DNA from: Teredinibacter sp. KSP-S5-2
GTDB lineage: Bacteria; Pseudomonadota; Gammaproteobacteria; Pseudomonadales; Cellvibrionaceae
DNA: 64,000 nt
Reading direction: 5' to 3'
NCBI RefSeq assembly: GCF_032773895.1
Contig: NZ_CP120416.1
Coordinates: forward strand, 1,424,001-1,488,000
Each line of letters opens with the position of its first letter. The first letter of the stretch is position 1. The position numbers and the translations under genes were made by a program. The notes beneath the pieces were generated by a model. That model was not told where the DNA came from. It was given only the letters and a program-made list of their open reading frames with translations, and made no database searches. Of the stretch, positions 35,159 to 45,024 are shown piece after piece.

Positions 35159-35797
35159 ATGAAAGTGAACAAGGCCAAAACTGCCAGTTTTGATATTGAT
35201 CCCCAGAATGGCTTTACCCCAGTGTGCCCAGACGAATTACCCGTTGAGGGCGGGCATCAAATCGCACCCTTCCTGAACGCGCAAGCAGAGTTTGCTCGAA
35301 TTCGAGTGGTATCCCAGGATGCTCACACCCCACACTCTATATGGAAGACGGATGATGAAAACCCAAGTTTTAGTCCTGTTGATGGGCAGAACGTTGATAT
35401 ACGCTGGAATATGCACTGTGTGCCAGGTACCAAAGGCTTTGAGCTAATCGATGGACTTCCCAAGCCAACAGATTACGACTTTATTGTATATAAAGGGGTT
35501 GCCCCAGATATGCATCCTTACGGAGCGTGTTACCACGACCTTGGAGATACTCTGTCCACCGGCGTGATTGAATACCTTAAGCAGAATGAGATAGAGACAG
35601 TGATATGTGGTGGTTTGGCAACGGATTACTGCGTAAAGCTGACAGTGCTGCAACTGTTAAAGGCGGGGTTTGAGGTGGTGGTAAACCTTGAAGCTTGCCG
35701 GGGAATTGCAGAAGAAACAATTACTCAAGCGTTGAATGAAATGGCCACCCAGGGCGCGATACTTATTCAAAGTGCGACAGAACTTACAAATAATTAA
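35159..35797 (+). CDS. pncA: nicotinamidase
   Basis: 212 aa isochorismatase-fold hydrolase. The catalytic triad is visible as Asp in SFDIDPQNGF, Lys in YKGVAPDMHPY and Cys in GLATDYCVK; DAHTPHSIW gives the metal-binding Asp/His/His. It converts nicotinamide, released by NAD-consuming enzymes, to nicotinate. The start follows AAGGAGAAG. It begins a plus-strand operon of seven genes. Confidence 0.93.
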   Translation: MKVNKAKTASFDIDPQNGFTPVCPDELPVEGGHQIAPFLNAQAEFARIRVVSQDAHTPHSIWKTDDENPSFSPVDGQNVDIRWNMHCVPGTKGFELIDGLPKPTDYDFIVYKGVAPDMHPYGACYHDLGDTLSTGVIEYLKQNEIETVICGGLATDYCVKLTVLQLLKAGFEVVVNLEACRGIAEETITQALNEMATQGAILIQSATELTNN

Positions 35798-35814
35798 TTA
35801 CAGGAAGCGGTTCA

Positions 35815-37005
35815 ATGAGAGATGAAGGAAAGCCAATTTTTACGAGTTTACTGGATACCGACAAATACAAATTCAGTATGCAGCAAGTGAACTTTCACCA
35901 GTATCCAGGTGCAATGGCAAAGTACAGGTTCAAATGCCGTAACAAGGATATTGACCTTAGACCTTTGATTCCTGCTATTCGAGAGCAGTTGGCAATGGTT
36001 GCTGAACTTCGCTTTACAGACAGCGAGCTGCGTTACCTTAGCCAGGAACCTCATTTGACGTCGGATTACATTGATTTTCTAAGCGATTTCAGTGTAGATG
36101 CAAGCCAGATTTTTGTACGTGAAGCAAATGGTGGGATAGATATATTTGCCGAAGGGCCAATGTTGAAAACCAGCCCTTGGGAGTTGTATGTACTGCCAAT
36201 TGTTAATGAACTTTGGTTCCGTCATTCTATACCAGAGCCTGATTATGATGAAGGGCGTCGTCGTCTAGCCAATAAAATTAAGTTCATAAAAGAGCAGGGT
36301 AAGCTTGAAGGGTTTAACTTTACTGATTTTGGAACGCGCCGACGATTCAGTAAAGAATGGCAGGCTGAAGTTCTGCGTACAATTCGCTTGGAGCTGCCCG
36401 AATATTTTGTTGGTACCTCTAACTATTATTTTGCCAGAGAGCATGGGCTAAAACCCATTGGCACTATGGCCCATGAATATTTACAAGCATGGCAAGCACT
36501 TGCTCACCCGCTAGATGCTCAAAAAGCAGCACTGAATGCCTGGGCACAAGAATTTAGGGGGAGTTTGGGAGATGCACTAACCGATGTGATTGGTATGGAT
36601 AGCTTCTGCAATGTATTGGATTTGTATTTTGCCAAGCAATTTGATGGTTTCAGGCATGACTCTGGTGACCCCGCTATTTGGTGCAACAAACTGATTAATC
36701 GCTTAACGGAGCTAGGTTTAGACCCAAGAACTAAACGGGCTATTTGGAGCGATGGTTTGGACTTTGAGAAAATGGTTGAACTATATCGTCAATTTAACCC
36801 ATGTATTCAAACAGGTTTTGGTATAGGAACAAACCTTACTAACGACCTCGGATATAAAGCACTGAATATTGTGATGAAAGTGGTGGAAGTGAACGGCAGA
36901 CCTGTTGCCAAGCTTTCTGATAGCGCCGGTAAAACCATGTGTGAAAACCCGGATTATGTGGCCTGGTTAGCAGGAGCATATGGAAGGAAAGAGGAATTTG
37001 TGTAA
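35815..37005 (+). CDS. pncB: nicotinate phosphoribosyltransferase
   Basis: 396 aa, close to the E. coli PncB length. It shows SLLDTDKYKFSMQQ at the N-terminus, the ligand-binding TDFGTRRRFS segment, the phosphorylated-His region GTMAHEYLQAWQ, and FDGFRHDSGDP. It makes nicotinate mononucleotide from nicotinate and PRPP. The stop overlaps the nadE start by one base. Confidence 0.96.
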   Translation: MRDEGKPIFTSLLDTDKYKFSMQQVNFHQYPGAMAKYRFKCRNKDIDLRPLIPAIREQLAMVAELRFTDSELRYLSQEPHLTSDYIDFLSDFSVDASQIFVREANGGIDIFAEGPMLKTSPWELYVLPIVNELWFRHSIPEPDYDEGRRRLANKIKFIKEQGKLEGFNFTDFGTRRRFSKEWQAEVLRTIRLELPEYFVGTSNYYFAREHGLKPIGTMAHEYLQAWQALAHPLDAQKAALNAWAQEFRGSLGDALTDVIGMDSFCNVLDLYFAKQFDGFRHDSGDPAIWCNKLINRLTELGLDPRTKRAIWSDGLDFEKMVELYRQFNPCIQTGFGIGTNLTNDLGYKALNIVMKVVEVNGRPVAKLSDSAGKTMCENPDYVAWLAGAYGRKEEFV

Positions 37006-38663
37006 TGAAAATAGTAACAGCACAACTAAACTATACCATTGGTGATTTTCAGGGTAATACCGAAAAGATCTTGGATGTAATTAAGAATAAAGGGAATGAT
37101 GCTGACCTTATCGTTTTCTCTGAGCTATGTGTAACCGGTTACTACCCAAAAGACTTGCTTCAAAGAAAAGGGTTTATAGAGAAACAAAACCGAGCGGTAG
37201 CGAAAATTAGAGAAGCAACAAAAAATATTCACGCTGCGGTGGTGATAGGTACTGTTCAAGAAAACCCATTTAATGGAAAGGCGTTTTTAAACGCATTGGA
37301 GTTTATTGAGAATGGAGAGACTCGCTTTAATTACCACAAACAACTTTTGCCAACTTATGGTGTATTTGATGAGGCAAGACATTTTGAACCGGGCAATTTG
37401 CCTGCAACCTTTCTGTGGAAGGGGAGGCGTTTAGGTTTTTTGATCTGCGAAGATGCCTGGGAAGATGGAGAGCGGCCATTATACAAGCGTGATCCGGTTA
37501 AGTTGTTGGAAAAAAGCCAGCTTGATTTGATCGTTAGCATTAATGCTTCTCCTTACAGTATATATAAACGCACTACTCGACATGGGTTGGTTAAAACTAT
37601 TGCGACTAGGTGTAATGCACCTGTGGTGTATGTCAATCAAGTGGGGGCAATTGATGAGCTTGTATTCGATGGTAACTCGCTTGTGTATTCAGAAAAAGCA
37701 GAATGCCTTTTTGATGGCGTGCTGTTTAAGGAAGAGGTTGCTGAAGTAAACCTTGCTCAAGAGCAGCCAGTTGTAATAGAAGCGCTGAATGATATGGAAA
37801 TTATTACCAACCAACTGGTTACCGGCTTGAAGGATTATTGCGATAAGTCTGGATTTGAAAAAGTCGTAATAGGTTCAAGTGGTGGCATAGACAGTGCGGT
37901 AACCATAGCCATTGCTGCTCTGGCAATGGGGTCGCAGAATGTTATTGCCGTGACTATGCCATCCAAATATAGTTCTGCCGGTTCCGTTGATGACTCTGTT
38001 GCCCTGTGTGATGCGCTTGAAGTTGAGTTAATTAATGCGCCTATTAAGGCAACTTTTGATACGGAAGTTCAGGCTTATACTGAGGCGTTTGGTAGTCCGC
38101 CAAGTGGCTTGGCACAAGAAAACCTACAGGCGAGAATTCGTGGCCAGCGTCTAATGACCTATTCAAACACAACAGGAGCGATGGTCGTTTCTACAGGGAA
38201 CAAAACGGAAATGTCTGTTGGCTACTGTACCTTGTATGGTGATATGGCTGGAGGTGTTTCCTTGCTTGCAGACTTATACAAGCTCCAGGTATACGCCTTG
38301 GCAAAATACTTAAATAACGAAGTGTTTAAAAAGGAAGTCATTCCGCAAATAATTATTGATAAGGAACCGTCTGCAGAGCTAGCACCGGATCAGAAAGACA
38401 GTGATGCTTTGCCTCCTTATGACCAGTTAGATGCGTTTTTACATTTGCTGCTTGAGCATGATTTGTTAGAGCCAGAAGAGATAGAAAAACACAGTAAAAC
38501 TGCAAGTATGATGAGAGAGGAAGATAAAGCGAAAGTCAAAAGGCTATTAGATAGAAACGAATATAAACGACGTCAGGCTGCGCCAGTTATTCGTATCAAT
38601 CGCCGTTCTTTCGGCGCAGATAGGCAAATACCATTGACTGCAAAAGTGACCGAAGTTCAATAA
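37005..38663 (+). CDS. nadE: glutamine-dependent NAD synthetase
   Basis: 552 aa two-domain enzyme. The N-terminal nitrilase-type glutaminase has FSELCVTGYYPKDLL (Glu), NYHKQLLPTYGVFDE (Lys) and FLICEDAWED (Cys). The C-terminal synthetase has the PP-loop VIGSSGGIDSAVTIA near residue 290 and the NAD-binding GDMAGGVSLLADLYK. It amidates deamido-NAD to NAD. With pncA, pncB and nadD it completes a Preiss-Handler salvage route inside the island. Confidence 0.97.
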   Translation: MKIVTAQLNYTIGDFQGNTEKILDVIKNKGNDADLIVFSELCVTGYYPKDLLQRKGFIEKQNRAVAKIREATKNIHAAVVIGTVQENPFNGKAFLNALEFIENGETRFNYHKQLLPTYGVFDEARHFEPGNLPATFLWKGRRLGFLICEDAWEDGERPLYKRDPVKLLEKSQLDLIVSINASPYSIYKRTTRHGLVKTIATRCNAPVVYVNQVGAIDELVFDGNSLVYSEKAECLFDGVLFKEEVAEVNLAQEQPVVIEALNDMEIITNQLVTGLKDYCDKSGFEKVVIGSSGGIDSAVTIAIAALAMGSQNVIAVTMPSKYSSAGSVDDSVALCDALEVELINAPIKATFDTEVQAYTEAFGSPPSGLAQENLQARIRGQRLMTYSNTTGAMVVSTGNKTEMSVGYCTLYGDMAGGVSLLADLYKLQVYALAKYLNNEVFKKEVIPQIIIDKEPSAELAPDQKDSDALPPYDQLDAFLHLLLEHDLLEPEEIEKHSKTASMMREEDKAKVKRLLDRNEYKRRQAAPVIRINRRSFGADRQIPLTAKVTEVQ

Positions 38664-38684
38664 AAGTGAAAAGGAGAAAGAGGC

Positions 38685-39074
38685 ATGACCAGAGTATTAA
38701 AGGTGGGTATAGATATTCATGGCGTTATTGATACTTTCCCCGAAAAGTTCAAGCTTCTTTCTTCTGCGTTAGTTCAGGCTGGGGCAGAAGTGCACATCGT
38801 TACTGGGTCAAAACGCTGTGAGAGAATTGATAATATGCTGGCAAATGCTGGTATCCAGTTTACTCACTATTTCTCAATCGTTGATCATCTTGAACAAACC
38901 AGTGTAGATGTTCAGTGGAGAAAGGGATTGCCATATGCCGATGAAAATGCCTGGAATATTGCAAAGAGCCAATACTGTGAGGCACAAGATATTGACTTGA
39001 TGTTTGATGATTCGGAAATTTACAAAAGTACATTTCATGGTATTGAAACCACTTTTTTACATGTTATTGGTTAG
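38685..39074 (+). CDS. small HAD-like phosphatase
   Basis: 129 aa, less than a typical HAD enzyme. It has a motif I-like VGIDIHGVIDTF (first catalytic Asp present), motif II-like VHIVTGSK and motif IV-like LMFDDSEIYKS. There is no visible cap domain, so it could act on polymer ends or small phosphates. Because it is embedded between nadE and an ADP-ribosylglycohydrolase, a role on RNA 3'-phosphates or nucleotide phosphates is plausible but unproven. Confidence 0.65.
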   Translation: MTRVLKVGIDIHGVIDTFPEKFKLLSSALVQAGAEVHIVTGSKRCERIDNMLANAGIQFTHYFSIVDHLEQTSVDVQWRKGLPYADENAWNIAKSQYCEAQDIDLMFDDSEIYKSTFHGIETTFLHVIG

Positions 39075-39097
39075 GCTGAAACATTGAGGGAATAATT

Positions 39098-39940
39098 ATG
39101 CTGCTTTATCTAGCTATTGGTGATGCATATGGCGCTGGCTTTGAATTTGCTTCAGAAGAAAAAGTCAAAAATCATAATAACCTTAAAATGTACTATGAGC
39201 ATGGTCTAGGAATCAAAGCTGGAAACTATACAGATGATACTCAGATGTCTCTTGCTTTGGCGGAGCTTCTTATAGAAGGTGAAGATTGGATAAGAGAAAA
39301 TATTGCGCATAAGTTTGTAGAATGCTTTAAGAGAGACCAGAGACTAGGGTACTCAGAAGGGTTCTATCAGTTACTTTGTTCCATAAAAAATGGTTCAGAG
39401 TTATTGAATAAAATCAATCCATATAGTACACGTAACGGTGCCGCTATGCGGGCAACGCCGATCGGATATATAAAAGATATACCATTGTTATTATCACATT
39501 CTGCTATTCAGGCTGCGATAACCCACGATACAGAAATTGGAATAAAGTCTGCTCAGGCGGTAGCCCTTATATGCCACTATTTTATATACAATCTGGGACC
39601 AAAAGAACAGTTGTTAGACTTTGTAAAAGAATACTCCGAGTTTAAATGGAGTGATCAGTGGTCTGGGCCTGTTGCATGCTGTGGAAAACAGACCGTGAAT
39701 GCCATATTGACTGTGCTTAGTACACAAAATAGTTTAGCCGGAGTATTGAGGGAAAGTGTTGAATTCTGCGGGGATGTTGATACGGTAGCTGCTGTTGCTT
39801 TAGCTGCTGCCAGTCGAAGTCAGTTTTTTGTTAACGATCTACCTTCTCATCTCATTGATTCATTAGAAAATGAAGAGTTTGGTCTCGACTATTTAAAAAA
39901 GTCTAGTCGGCTTCTCGAAGAATATTACCTTTCATTATGA
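39098..39940 (+). CDS. ADP-ribosylglycohydrolase family protein (first copy)
   Basis: 280 aa DraG/ARH-fold enzyme. Metal-binding motifs are YTDDTQMSLAL near residue 45 and GDVDTVAAVALAA near residue 225. The family removes ADP-ribose from arginine, serine or other acceptors. It overlaps the DUF99 gene by 4 bp. A second, only distantly related copy is at 52.1 kb, suggesting different acceptors. Confidence 0.9.
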   Translation: MLLYLAIGDAYGAGFEFASEEKVKNHNNLKMYYEHGLGIKAGNYTDDTQMSLALAELLIEGEDWIRENIAHKFVECFKRDQRLGYSEGFYQLLCSIKNGSELLNKINPYSTRNGAAMRATPIGYIKDIPLLLSHSAIQAAITHDTEIGIKSAQAVALICHYFIYNLGPKEQLLDFVKEYSEFKWSDQWSGPVACCGKQTVNAILTVLSTQNSLAGVLRESVEFCGDVDTVAAVALAAASRSQFFVNDLPSHLIDSLENEEFGLDYLKKSSRLLEEYYLSL

Positions 39941-40521
39941 CACTACATAAAAAGCTCAATCAGAAAAAACAAATCAGAGTTATTGGCTTTGATGACGCCC
40001 CCTTTCCAAAAAATGGGCATGGCAAGGTAAATGTCTCGGGAATTGTCTGCTCAAATACTCGGTTTGAAGGCATGTTATGGGGGGAGGTAGATAAAGATGG
40101 TTTTGATGCAACGCACAAGTTATCCTCAATGATATGCAATAGTAAGTTCCATCAACAGCTCGATGCTGTATTGTTAGACGGGATTGCAGTTGCTGGGTTT
40201 AATATTATAAATTTGAAGGAAATGCATGAACTCACTGGTTTACCCTCTATCGCTGTAATGCGGCGAATGCCAGACCTGCCATCAATATACTCTGCGTTGG
40301 GTAACCTTAATAAATCTGAGTTGCGAATCAAAATTCTGGAAGAGGCTGGAGAAATTCACCATTTGGGTGGTTTCTTTTTCCAGGTTATCGGTTGTGATGC
40401 GGCCTGTGCCGCTGAAGTGTTGAAAGCGGTGACCGATAACGGAAAAGTACCAGAGCCTCTACGGTTGGCCCATCTTATTGGAGCAGCAATAATGGGCGGA
40501 GAAAGTAGCAACAGAGCTTAG
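39937..40521 (+). CDS. DUF99 family protein (endonuclease V-like fold)
   Basis: 194 aa. Signature segments are VIGFDDAPFPK at the N-terminus and LLDGIAVAGFNIINL in the middle, both typical of DUF99. The family is common in archaea and related in fold to endonuclease V (RNase H-like). It is therefore a predicted nuclease or nucleic-acid repair factor. It stands between ADP-ribosylglycohydrolase and RNase Z genes. Activity has not been inferred beyond fold. Confidence 0.8.
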   Translation: MTLHKKLNQKKQIRVIGFDDAPFPKNGHGKVNVSGIVCSNTRFEGMLWGEVDKDGFDATHKLSSMICNSKFHQQLDAVLLDGIAVAGFNIINLKEMHELTGLPSIAVMRRMPDLPSIYSALGNLNKSELRIKILEEAGEIHHLGGFFFQVIGCDAACAAEVLKAVTDNGKVPEPLRLAHLIGAAIMGGESSNRA

Positions 40522-40534
40522 TGGAAAAAATCGA

Positions 40535-41545
40535 ATGGAACTTACTTTTTTAGGAACGTCTTCGGGTACACCAACCAAAACAAGAAATGTATCTGGTGCA
40601 GCTGTAAGCTTGCGGGATTCAAAGAAGTGGTGTTTGGTTGACTGCGGAGAGGGGACACAACATCAAATATCGCTAACCCGGTATTCATTAATTCATCTTC
40701 AAGCGATTTTTATAAGCCATGTTCATGGAGATCATTGCTACGGCTTGCCTGGATTGTTGGCTAGTGCTGCCATGGCAGGAAGAGATGCCCCTCTGAAAAT
40801 TATTTGTCCTGCTGGAGTAAGAAATTTTATGCAGTCAATAATAGCAGAGACTGAGATGCATCTTTCCTATGAACTCGAGTACATTGATGTAGCAGTAAAA
40901 AGTCTCTCTGTTGCTTTGGACGAGGTGGTCGTTGAAGTAATCCCTCTCTCTCATAGAGTGCCTTCATTTGGCTTTCGATTTTCTGAGGTTGTTGAGCGAA
41001 AGAAAAAGTTGAATACAAAAAAACTGATTTCGGAAGGTATTGCAAAAGGTGAGTTGTGGGGGCGAATTCAAAAGGGAGAGGATGTTTCTCTAGAAGATGG
41101 GCGGCAGCTTAAATCGGCAGAATTTTTAACGGAAGTTGAGCGTTCCCCGAAATTGATCGTCTGTGGAGATAACGATAGTCCTGAATTGTTGAAGCCCTAT
41201 ATGGAAGGTGTAGATATAGTTGTACATGAGGCAACCTATACGGAAGATGTAGCCGCAAAAGTGGGGAATGTCCCTCAACATAGTTATGCAAAAAAGGTGG
41301 CTGCTTTTGCTCAGGAGGTGGGGTTGAAAAATCTAATTCTGACGCATTTCAGTCCGCGCTATACCGATGATATCGATCGCTTCCCCAGTGTATTAAATAT
41401 TGAGGACGAAGCTAAATCTGTTTTCGTTGGAAATATTTTTCTGGCTAAAGACTTGGATTGTTACTGGATGAATAATAAAGGTGAAGTGAGCCTGAATAAG
41501 GTAGAAAATAAGATGAAACCGGAGGCAGTGCCTCCGGCTTTCTAA
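40535..41545 (+). CDS. rnz: ribonuclease Z-type metallo-beta-lactamase protein
   Basis: 336 aa. The zinc motif SHVHGDHCYGLPGLL, PLSHRVPSFGF, VCGDND and LTHFSPRYTDD match tRNase Z, with the proximal HEATY segment before the last motifs. The enzyme cuts tRNA precursors 3' of the discriminator base. As part of this island it may trim 3' ends of repaired tRNAs. It is the last gene of the pncA operon, and its stop lies next to a terminator hairpin. Confidence 0.9.
   Translation: MELTFLGTSSGTPTKTRNVSGAAVSLRDSKKWCLVDCGEGTQHQISLTRYSLIHLQAIFISHVHGDHCYGLPGLLASAAMAGRDAPLKIICPAGVRNFMQSIIAETEMHLSYELEYIDVAVKSLSVALDEVVVEVIPLSHRVPSFGFRFSEVVERKKKLNTKKLISEGIAKGELWGRIQKGEDVSLEDGRQLKSAEFLTEVERSPKLIVCGDNDSPELLKPYMEGVDIVVHEATYTEDVAAKVGNVPQHSYAKKVAAFAQEVGLKNLILTHFSPRYTDDIDRFPSVLNIEDEAKSVFVGNIFLAKDLDCYWMNNKGEVSLNKVENKMKPEAVPPAF
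41519..41537. terminator. terminator hairpin between rnz and tuf-like gene
   Basis: An 8-bp stem CCGGAGGC/GCCTCCGG with a 3-nt loop overlaps the last codons of rnz, followed by CTTTCT. It separates two convergent operons. Confidence 0.7.
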
Positions 41546-41565
41546 CGAGTATTTCTACTCAAGAA

Positions 41566-42756
41566 TTACTCAATGACTTCAGTAACCACACCGGCACCCA
41601 CAGTTTTTCCACCTTCGCGAATCGCAAAGCGAATGCCTTCTTCCAAACCAACTGGCTTCAATAGCTCAAAATTAATTTGACCCTGAGCACCAGGGTGTAG
41701 CTGAGCAGTGTCATTTTCAACGTTCACAATACCAGTTACATCGGTCGTGCCGAAGAAGAACTGCGGGCGGTAGCCGGAGCTGAACGCAGTGTGGCGACCC
41801 CCTTCCTCTTTGCTCAACACGAATATGGTTGCTTGAGCTTTAGTGTAGGGTTTCACCGCACCGGGTATAGTAATTACCTGGCCGCGTTGTACTTCGTCGC
41901 GCTTAACTCCGCGAAGAAGCAAGCCGACGTTCATACCCGCACGGGCTTCGTCTACGTCTTTGTGGAAAGCTTGAGTACCGGTTACCACAACGGCTTCGTT
42001 GTGTTGACTGTCCAAACCAACAATTTCCACAGTGTCGCCCACTTTAATTACACCACGGTCAACACGACCTGTTACCACGGTTCCACGACCACCAATAGTG
42101 TGAACGTCTTCGATTGGCATCATAAATGGGCTGTCGTAATCCCTGACTGGGTCAGGTATTTCGGTGTCCAGCGCCTTTACCAATTCATCGATGCACTGGG
42201 TAGCTTCAGTATTAAGATTGCCTTCGGCAACATCGTTAAGTGCCATTAGCGCACTACCAAAAATAAACTTCACATCGGTATAACCTTGCGAGGAAAGCTG
42301 GTCTTCCAAGTCCATTTGAACAAGGTCTGCCATTTCCTCTCTCTCGTCGTCGGCCAGCATGTCCATTTTGTTAACAAATACTACAAGGTTTTCGACATTC
42401 ACCTGACGAGCTAAAAGGATATGCTCGATGGTTTGCTTGGCAGCACCCTCTGTGCCGTCAACCAACAAAATTGCACCGTCCATTTGAGATGCGCCGGTAA
42501 TCATGTTTTTGATATAGTCAGCGTGCCCCGGGCAGTCAATGTGCGCATAGTGACGATTATCAGACTCATACTCCACATGGGAAGTATTAATCGTAATACC
42601 GCGCTCTTTTTCTTCTTTGGCGTTGTCGATCTGGTCAAAAGACCAAGCGGTACCACCAAACTTTAATGCCTGGTGTTGGGTAATAGCCGCTGTCAAAGTG
42701 GTTTTACCATGATCAACGTGACCAATTGTTCCTACGTTTAAATGCAATTTATCCAT
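41566..42756 (-). CDS. tuf: divergent elongation factor Tu paralogue
   Basis: 396 aa complete EF-Tu. G1 [10 protein letters not shown]2 region [13 protein letters not shown]3 DCPGHAD (catalytic His kept), G4 NKMDM (usually NKCDM) and G5-like GSALMAL are present. The usual basic N-terminal tail (KEKFERTKPH) is shortened, the DGPMPQT loop is replaced by EGAAKQT, and RPQFYFRT reads RPQFFFGT. It is therefore a functional-looking but non-housekeeping copy. It follows a fusA paralogue in the same order as the str operon. It may serve translation when normal factors are attacked (inference). Confidence 0.9.
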   Translation of the reverse strand: MDKLHLNVGTIGHVDHGKTTLTAAITQHQALKFGGTAWSFDQIDNAKEEKERGITINTSHVEYESDNRHYAHIDCPGHADYIKNMITGASQMDGAILLVDGTEGAAKQTIEHILLARQVNVENLVVFVNKMDMLADDEREEMADLVQMDLEDQLSSQGYTDVKFIFGSALMALNDVAEGNLNTEATQCIDELVKALDTEIPDPVRDYDSPFMMPIEDVHTIGGRGTVVTGRVDRGVIKVGDTVEIVGLDSQHNEAVVVTGTQAFHKDVDEARAGMNVGLLLRGVKRDEVQRGQVITIPGAVKPYTKAQATIFVLSKEEGGRHTAFSSGYRPQFFFGTTDVTGIVNVENDTAQLHPGAQGQINFELLKPVGLEEGIRFAIREGGKTVGAGVVTEVIE

Positions 42757-42884
42757 CGGACTTCTCCTATTAAAGGTTAAATAACCCTCCTGTTTAATTT
42801 GTGCCCTCTATGGGCGTTTAAATACGAGTACTACTAATATGTTGCTATAAATAAGTAGCACTCGTAATTCTGTATTCAGCAGAA

Positions 42885-44927
42885 TTAACTCTGCTTCAAA
42901 ACTCCTGCCGTTATATTTGCAGGAACCTGTTGGTACTGGTCAAATACCATGGAAAAGTTTCCACGGCCCGCACTTAGGGAGCGTAAGTCACCAATGTAGC
43001 CAAACATATTGGCCAGTGGTGCTCTTGCCTGAATTACTACGCTGTTCCCTCTATGGGTTTGTTCCAATATTTCACTGCGCCTGCGAACCAAGTCGCCAAT
43101 GCAGTCACCTACATGTTCCTGCGGTAGTACAATCTCGACCTTCATTACCGGCTCTAACAAAGTACAAGCAGCTTTTTGAGCGGCTTGTTGGAAAGCCTTC
43201 GTGCCGGCAATTTCAAATGCTAACTGCGAAGAATCCTGTGCGTGGTAACTACCATCTAACAAAATTGCATTGAATCCCGAACATGGGTAGCCACCTAACA
43301 CGCCACTTTGGGCGGCTGAGCGTATTCCCTTTTCAACGGAACCAATAAACTCATTGGGTATGGCTCCGCCGGTAATCCGGTTTTCAAATTCAATTTGGTT
43401 GTTGTCAATTACCTCAAATACCAAATTAACTTCTGCAAATTGGCCGGGGCCTCCGTCTTGCTTTTTATACCGAACATTTATTTCTGTGTTCTGCGTAAAA
43501 GCTTCTTGCCATGCAACTTGAGGTTTACCCGTTTTGGCTTGTACGCCGAAATCCGTATCCAAACGTTTTAGAACGACTTCAAGATGAAGCTCGCCCATAC
43601 CGGCCAATATCATTTCCTGACTGTTATTGGTCGAGAAATGTAGGCTAGGGTCTTCCTTGGTTATTTGCCTGAGCGCATCAGTCAATTTTGTTTGCTCAGC
43701 CTTATTCTTTGCTTCAACAGCAAGTTCGATCACTGGTTTAGACGCTGTAATCGTTTCCAGTTGAACAACACAGTTTTCATTACAAAGAGTGTCACCCGTG
43801 CTTGTGTGTTTTAGGCCTTGTACCGCAACAATATCGCCGGCTTGTATTGTGTCTACAGGTTGCTTTTGGTTCGCCTGCATCACAAACATTCGACCGATGC
43901 GTTCCGTTTTGTTGTGACTGGCATTCACGACTTTTTCGCCTGCTTCCAGTTCTCCGCTGTACACTCGAAGGTAGGTTAATGTGCCGTGTTTGTCCGTTGT
44001 CACTTTAAAAGCCAAAGCACAGAAGTCTTCATTTATGTCGACCTTAAGAATCACCTGTTCGCTGTTTTGGGTTTTTGCTTCAATTACTTGTCTCTCTTTA
44101 GGGGAGGGCAAGTAATCAACAACTGCATTAAGCAGAAGCTCTACGCCTTTGTTTTTGTATGCAGATGCACATAAAACAGGAACAAATTTTCCTTCAATGG
44201 TGCCTTTGCGTATTGCAGTTCGTATTTGTATTTCTGTTATCTCCTCTTCGTTTAGAATGGCTTCCATAACGCTCTGGTCGTGTTCCGCCAATTCGTATAA
44301 AAGTGCTTCTCTATAATGTTCAACAGAAGCTTCAAGTTCTGCAGGAATATTAATAGTTTCTGCACTGGTACATTCTTCCTTCCAGATATAAGCCTGTTTG
44401 GAAGCTAGGTCTACCATTCCCTTAAATTCAGCTTCAGAACCAATAGGTAACTGGGTTACCAGAGGTTGAGCACCTAATTGTTTTTGTATGGCGTTAACTA
44501 CGGAAAAATAGTCCGCGCCAGTTCTGTCCATCTTATTTACCAAGCAAATTCTTGGCACGCCGTATTGGTCTGCCAGTCGCCAGTTGGTTTCTGATTGAGG
44601 TTCAACACCTGCTACAGAATCAAATACAACTACTGCACCGTCTAATACTCTAAGAGAACGTTTTACTTCGATATTGAAGTCAATGTGGCCTGGAGTATCA
44701 ATAATATTGATACGGTGGTTATTCCAGTTCACATTTACCGCTGCACTGCCAATGGTGATGCCCATTTGCCTTTCCTGAACAGAAGAGTCTGTTCGGGTGT
44801 TTCCATCGTGAACATCGCCCATGGAATGGGTTTCGCCGGCATAAAATAAAACTCTTTCGGTTAAGGTAGTTTTGCCTGCATCTACATGAGCAATAATGCC
44901 TATGTTTCTCAAATTTAAATTAGTCAT
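42885..44927 (-). CDS. fusA: divergent elongation factor G paralogue
   Basis: 680 aa, slightly shorter than housekeeping EF-G. G1 AHVDAGKTT, switch region RQMGITIGSAAV, G3 DTPGHIDF, G4 NKMDR, and domain IV segment GGPGQFAEV are intact. The start at 44927 has GGAAAAA upstream; an ATG at 44939 is embedded in the terminator tail. A hairpin with a U-run lies immediately upstream, and two short ORFs lie further up, suggesting attenuation. It is followed after 128 bp by a divergent tuf. Confidence 0.92.
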   Translation of the reverse strand: MTNLNLRNIGIIAHVDAGKTTLTERVLFYAGETHSMGDVHDGNTRTDSSVQERQMGITIGSAAVNVNWNNHRINIIDTPGHIDFNIEVKRSLRVLDGAVVVFDSVAGVEPQSETNWRLADQYGVPRICLVNKMDRTGADYFSVVNAIQKQLGAQPLVTQLPIGSEAEFKGMVDLASKQAYIWKEECTSAETINIPAELEASVEHYREALLYELAEHDQSVMEAILNEEEITEIQIRTAIRKGTIEGKFVPVLCASAYKNKGVELLLNAVVDYLPSPKERQVIEAKTQNSEQVILKVDINEDFCALAFKVTTDKHGTLTYLRVYSGELEAGEKVVNASHNKTERIGRMFVMQANQKQPVDTIQAGDIVAVQGLKHTSTGDTLCNENCVVQLETITASKPVIELAVEAKNKAEQTKLTDALRQITKEDPSLHFSTNNSQEMILAGMGELHLEVVLKRLDTDFGVQAKTGKPQVAWQEAFTQNTEINVRYKKQDGGPGQFAEVNLVFEVIDNNQIEFENRITGGAIPNEFIGSVEKGIRSAAQSGVLGGYPCSGFNAILLDGSYHAQDSSQLAFEIAGTKAFQQAAQKAACTLLEPVMKVEIVLPQEHVGDCIGDLVRRRSEILEQTHRGNSVVIQARAPLANMFGYIGDLRSLSAGRGNFSMVFDQYQQVPANITAGVLKQS

Positions 44928-44939
44928 GATTTTTTCCAT

Positions 44940-44973
44940 AAAAAAGCCTGTTAAGTTTTCACCTAACAGGCTT
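44940..44973 (-). terminator. attenuator-like terminator directly before fusA
   Basis: On the minus strand a perfect 10-bp stem AAGCCTGTTA/TAACAGGCTT with a 10-nt loop is followed by Ts. It ends about 12 bp before the fusA start. A terminator between promoter and start codon implies regulated read-through. Confidence 0.7.
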
Positions 44974-45024
44974 ATTGTGAGTACCTGTCAGGCGTATAGC
45001 CTTCCAGGTTTTATCTATGGAGGG

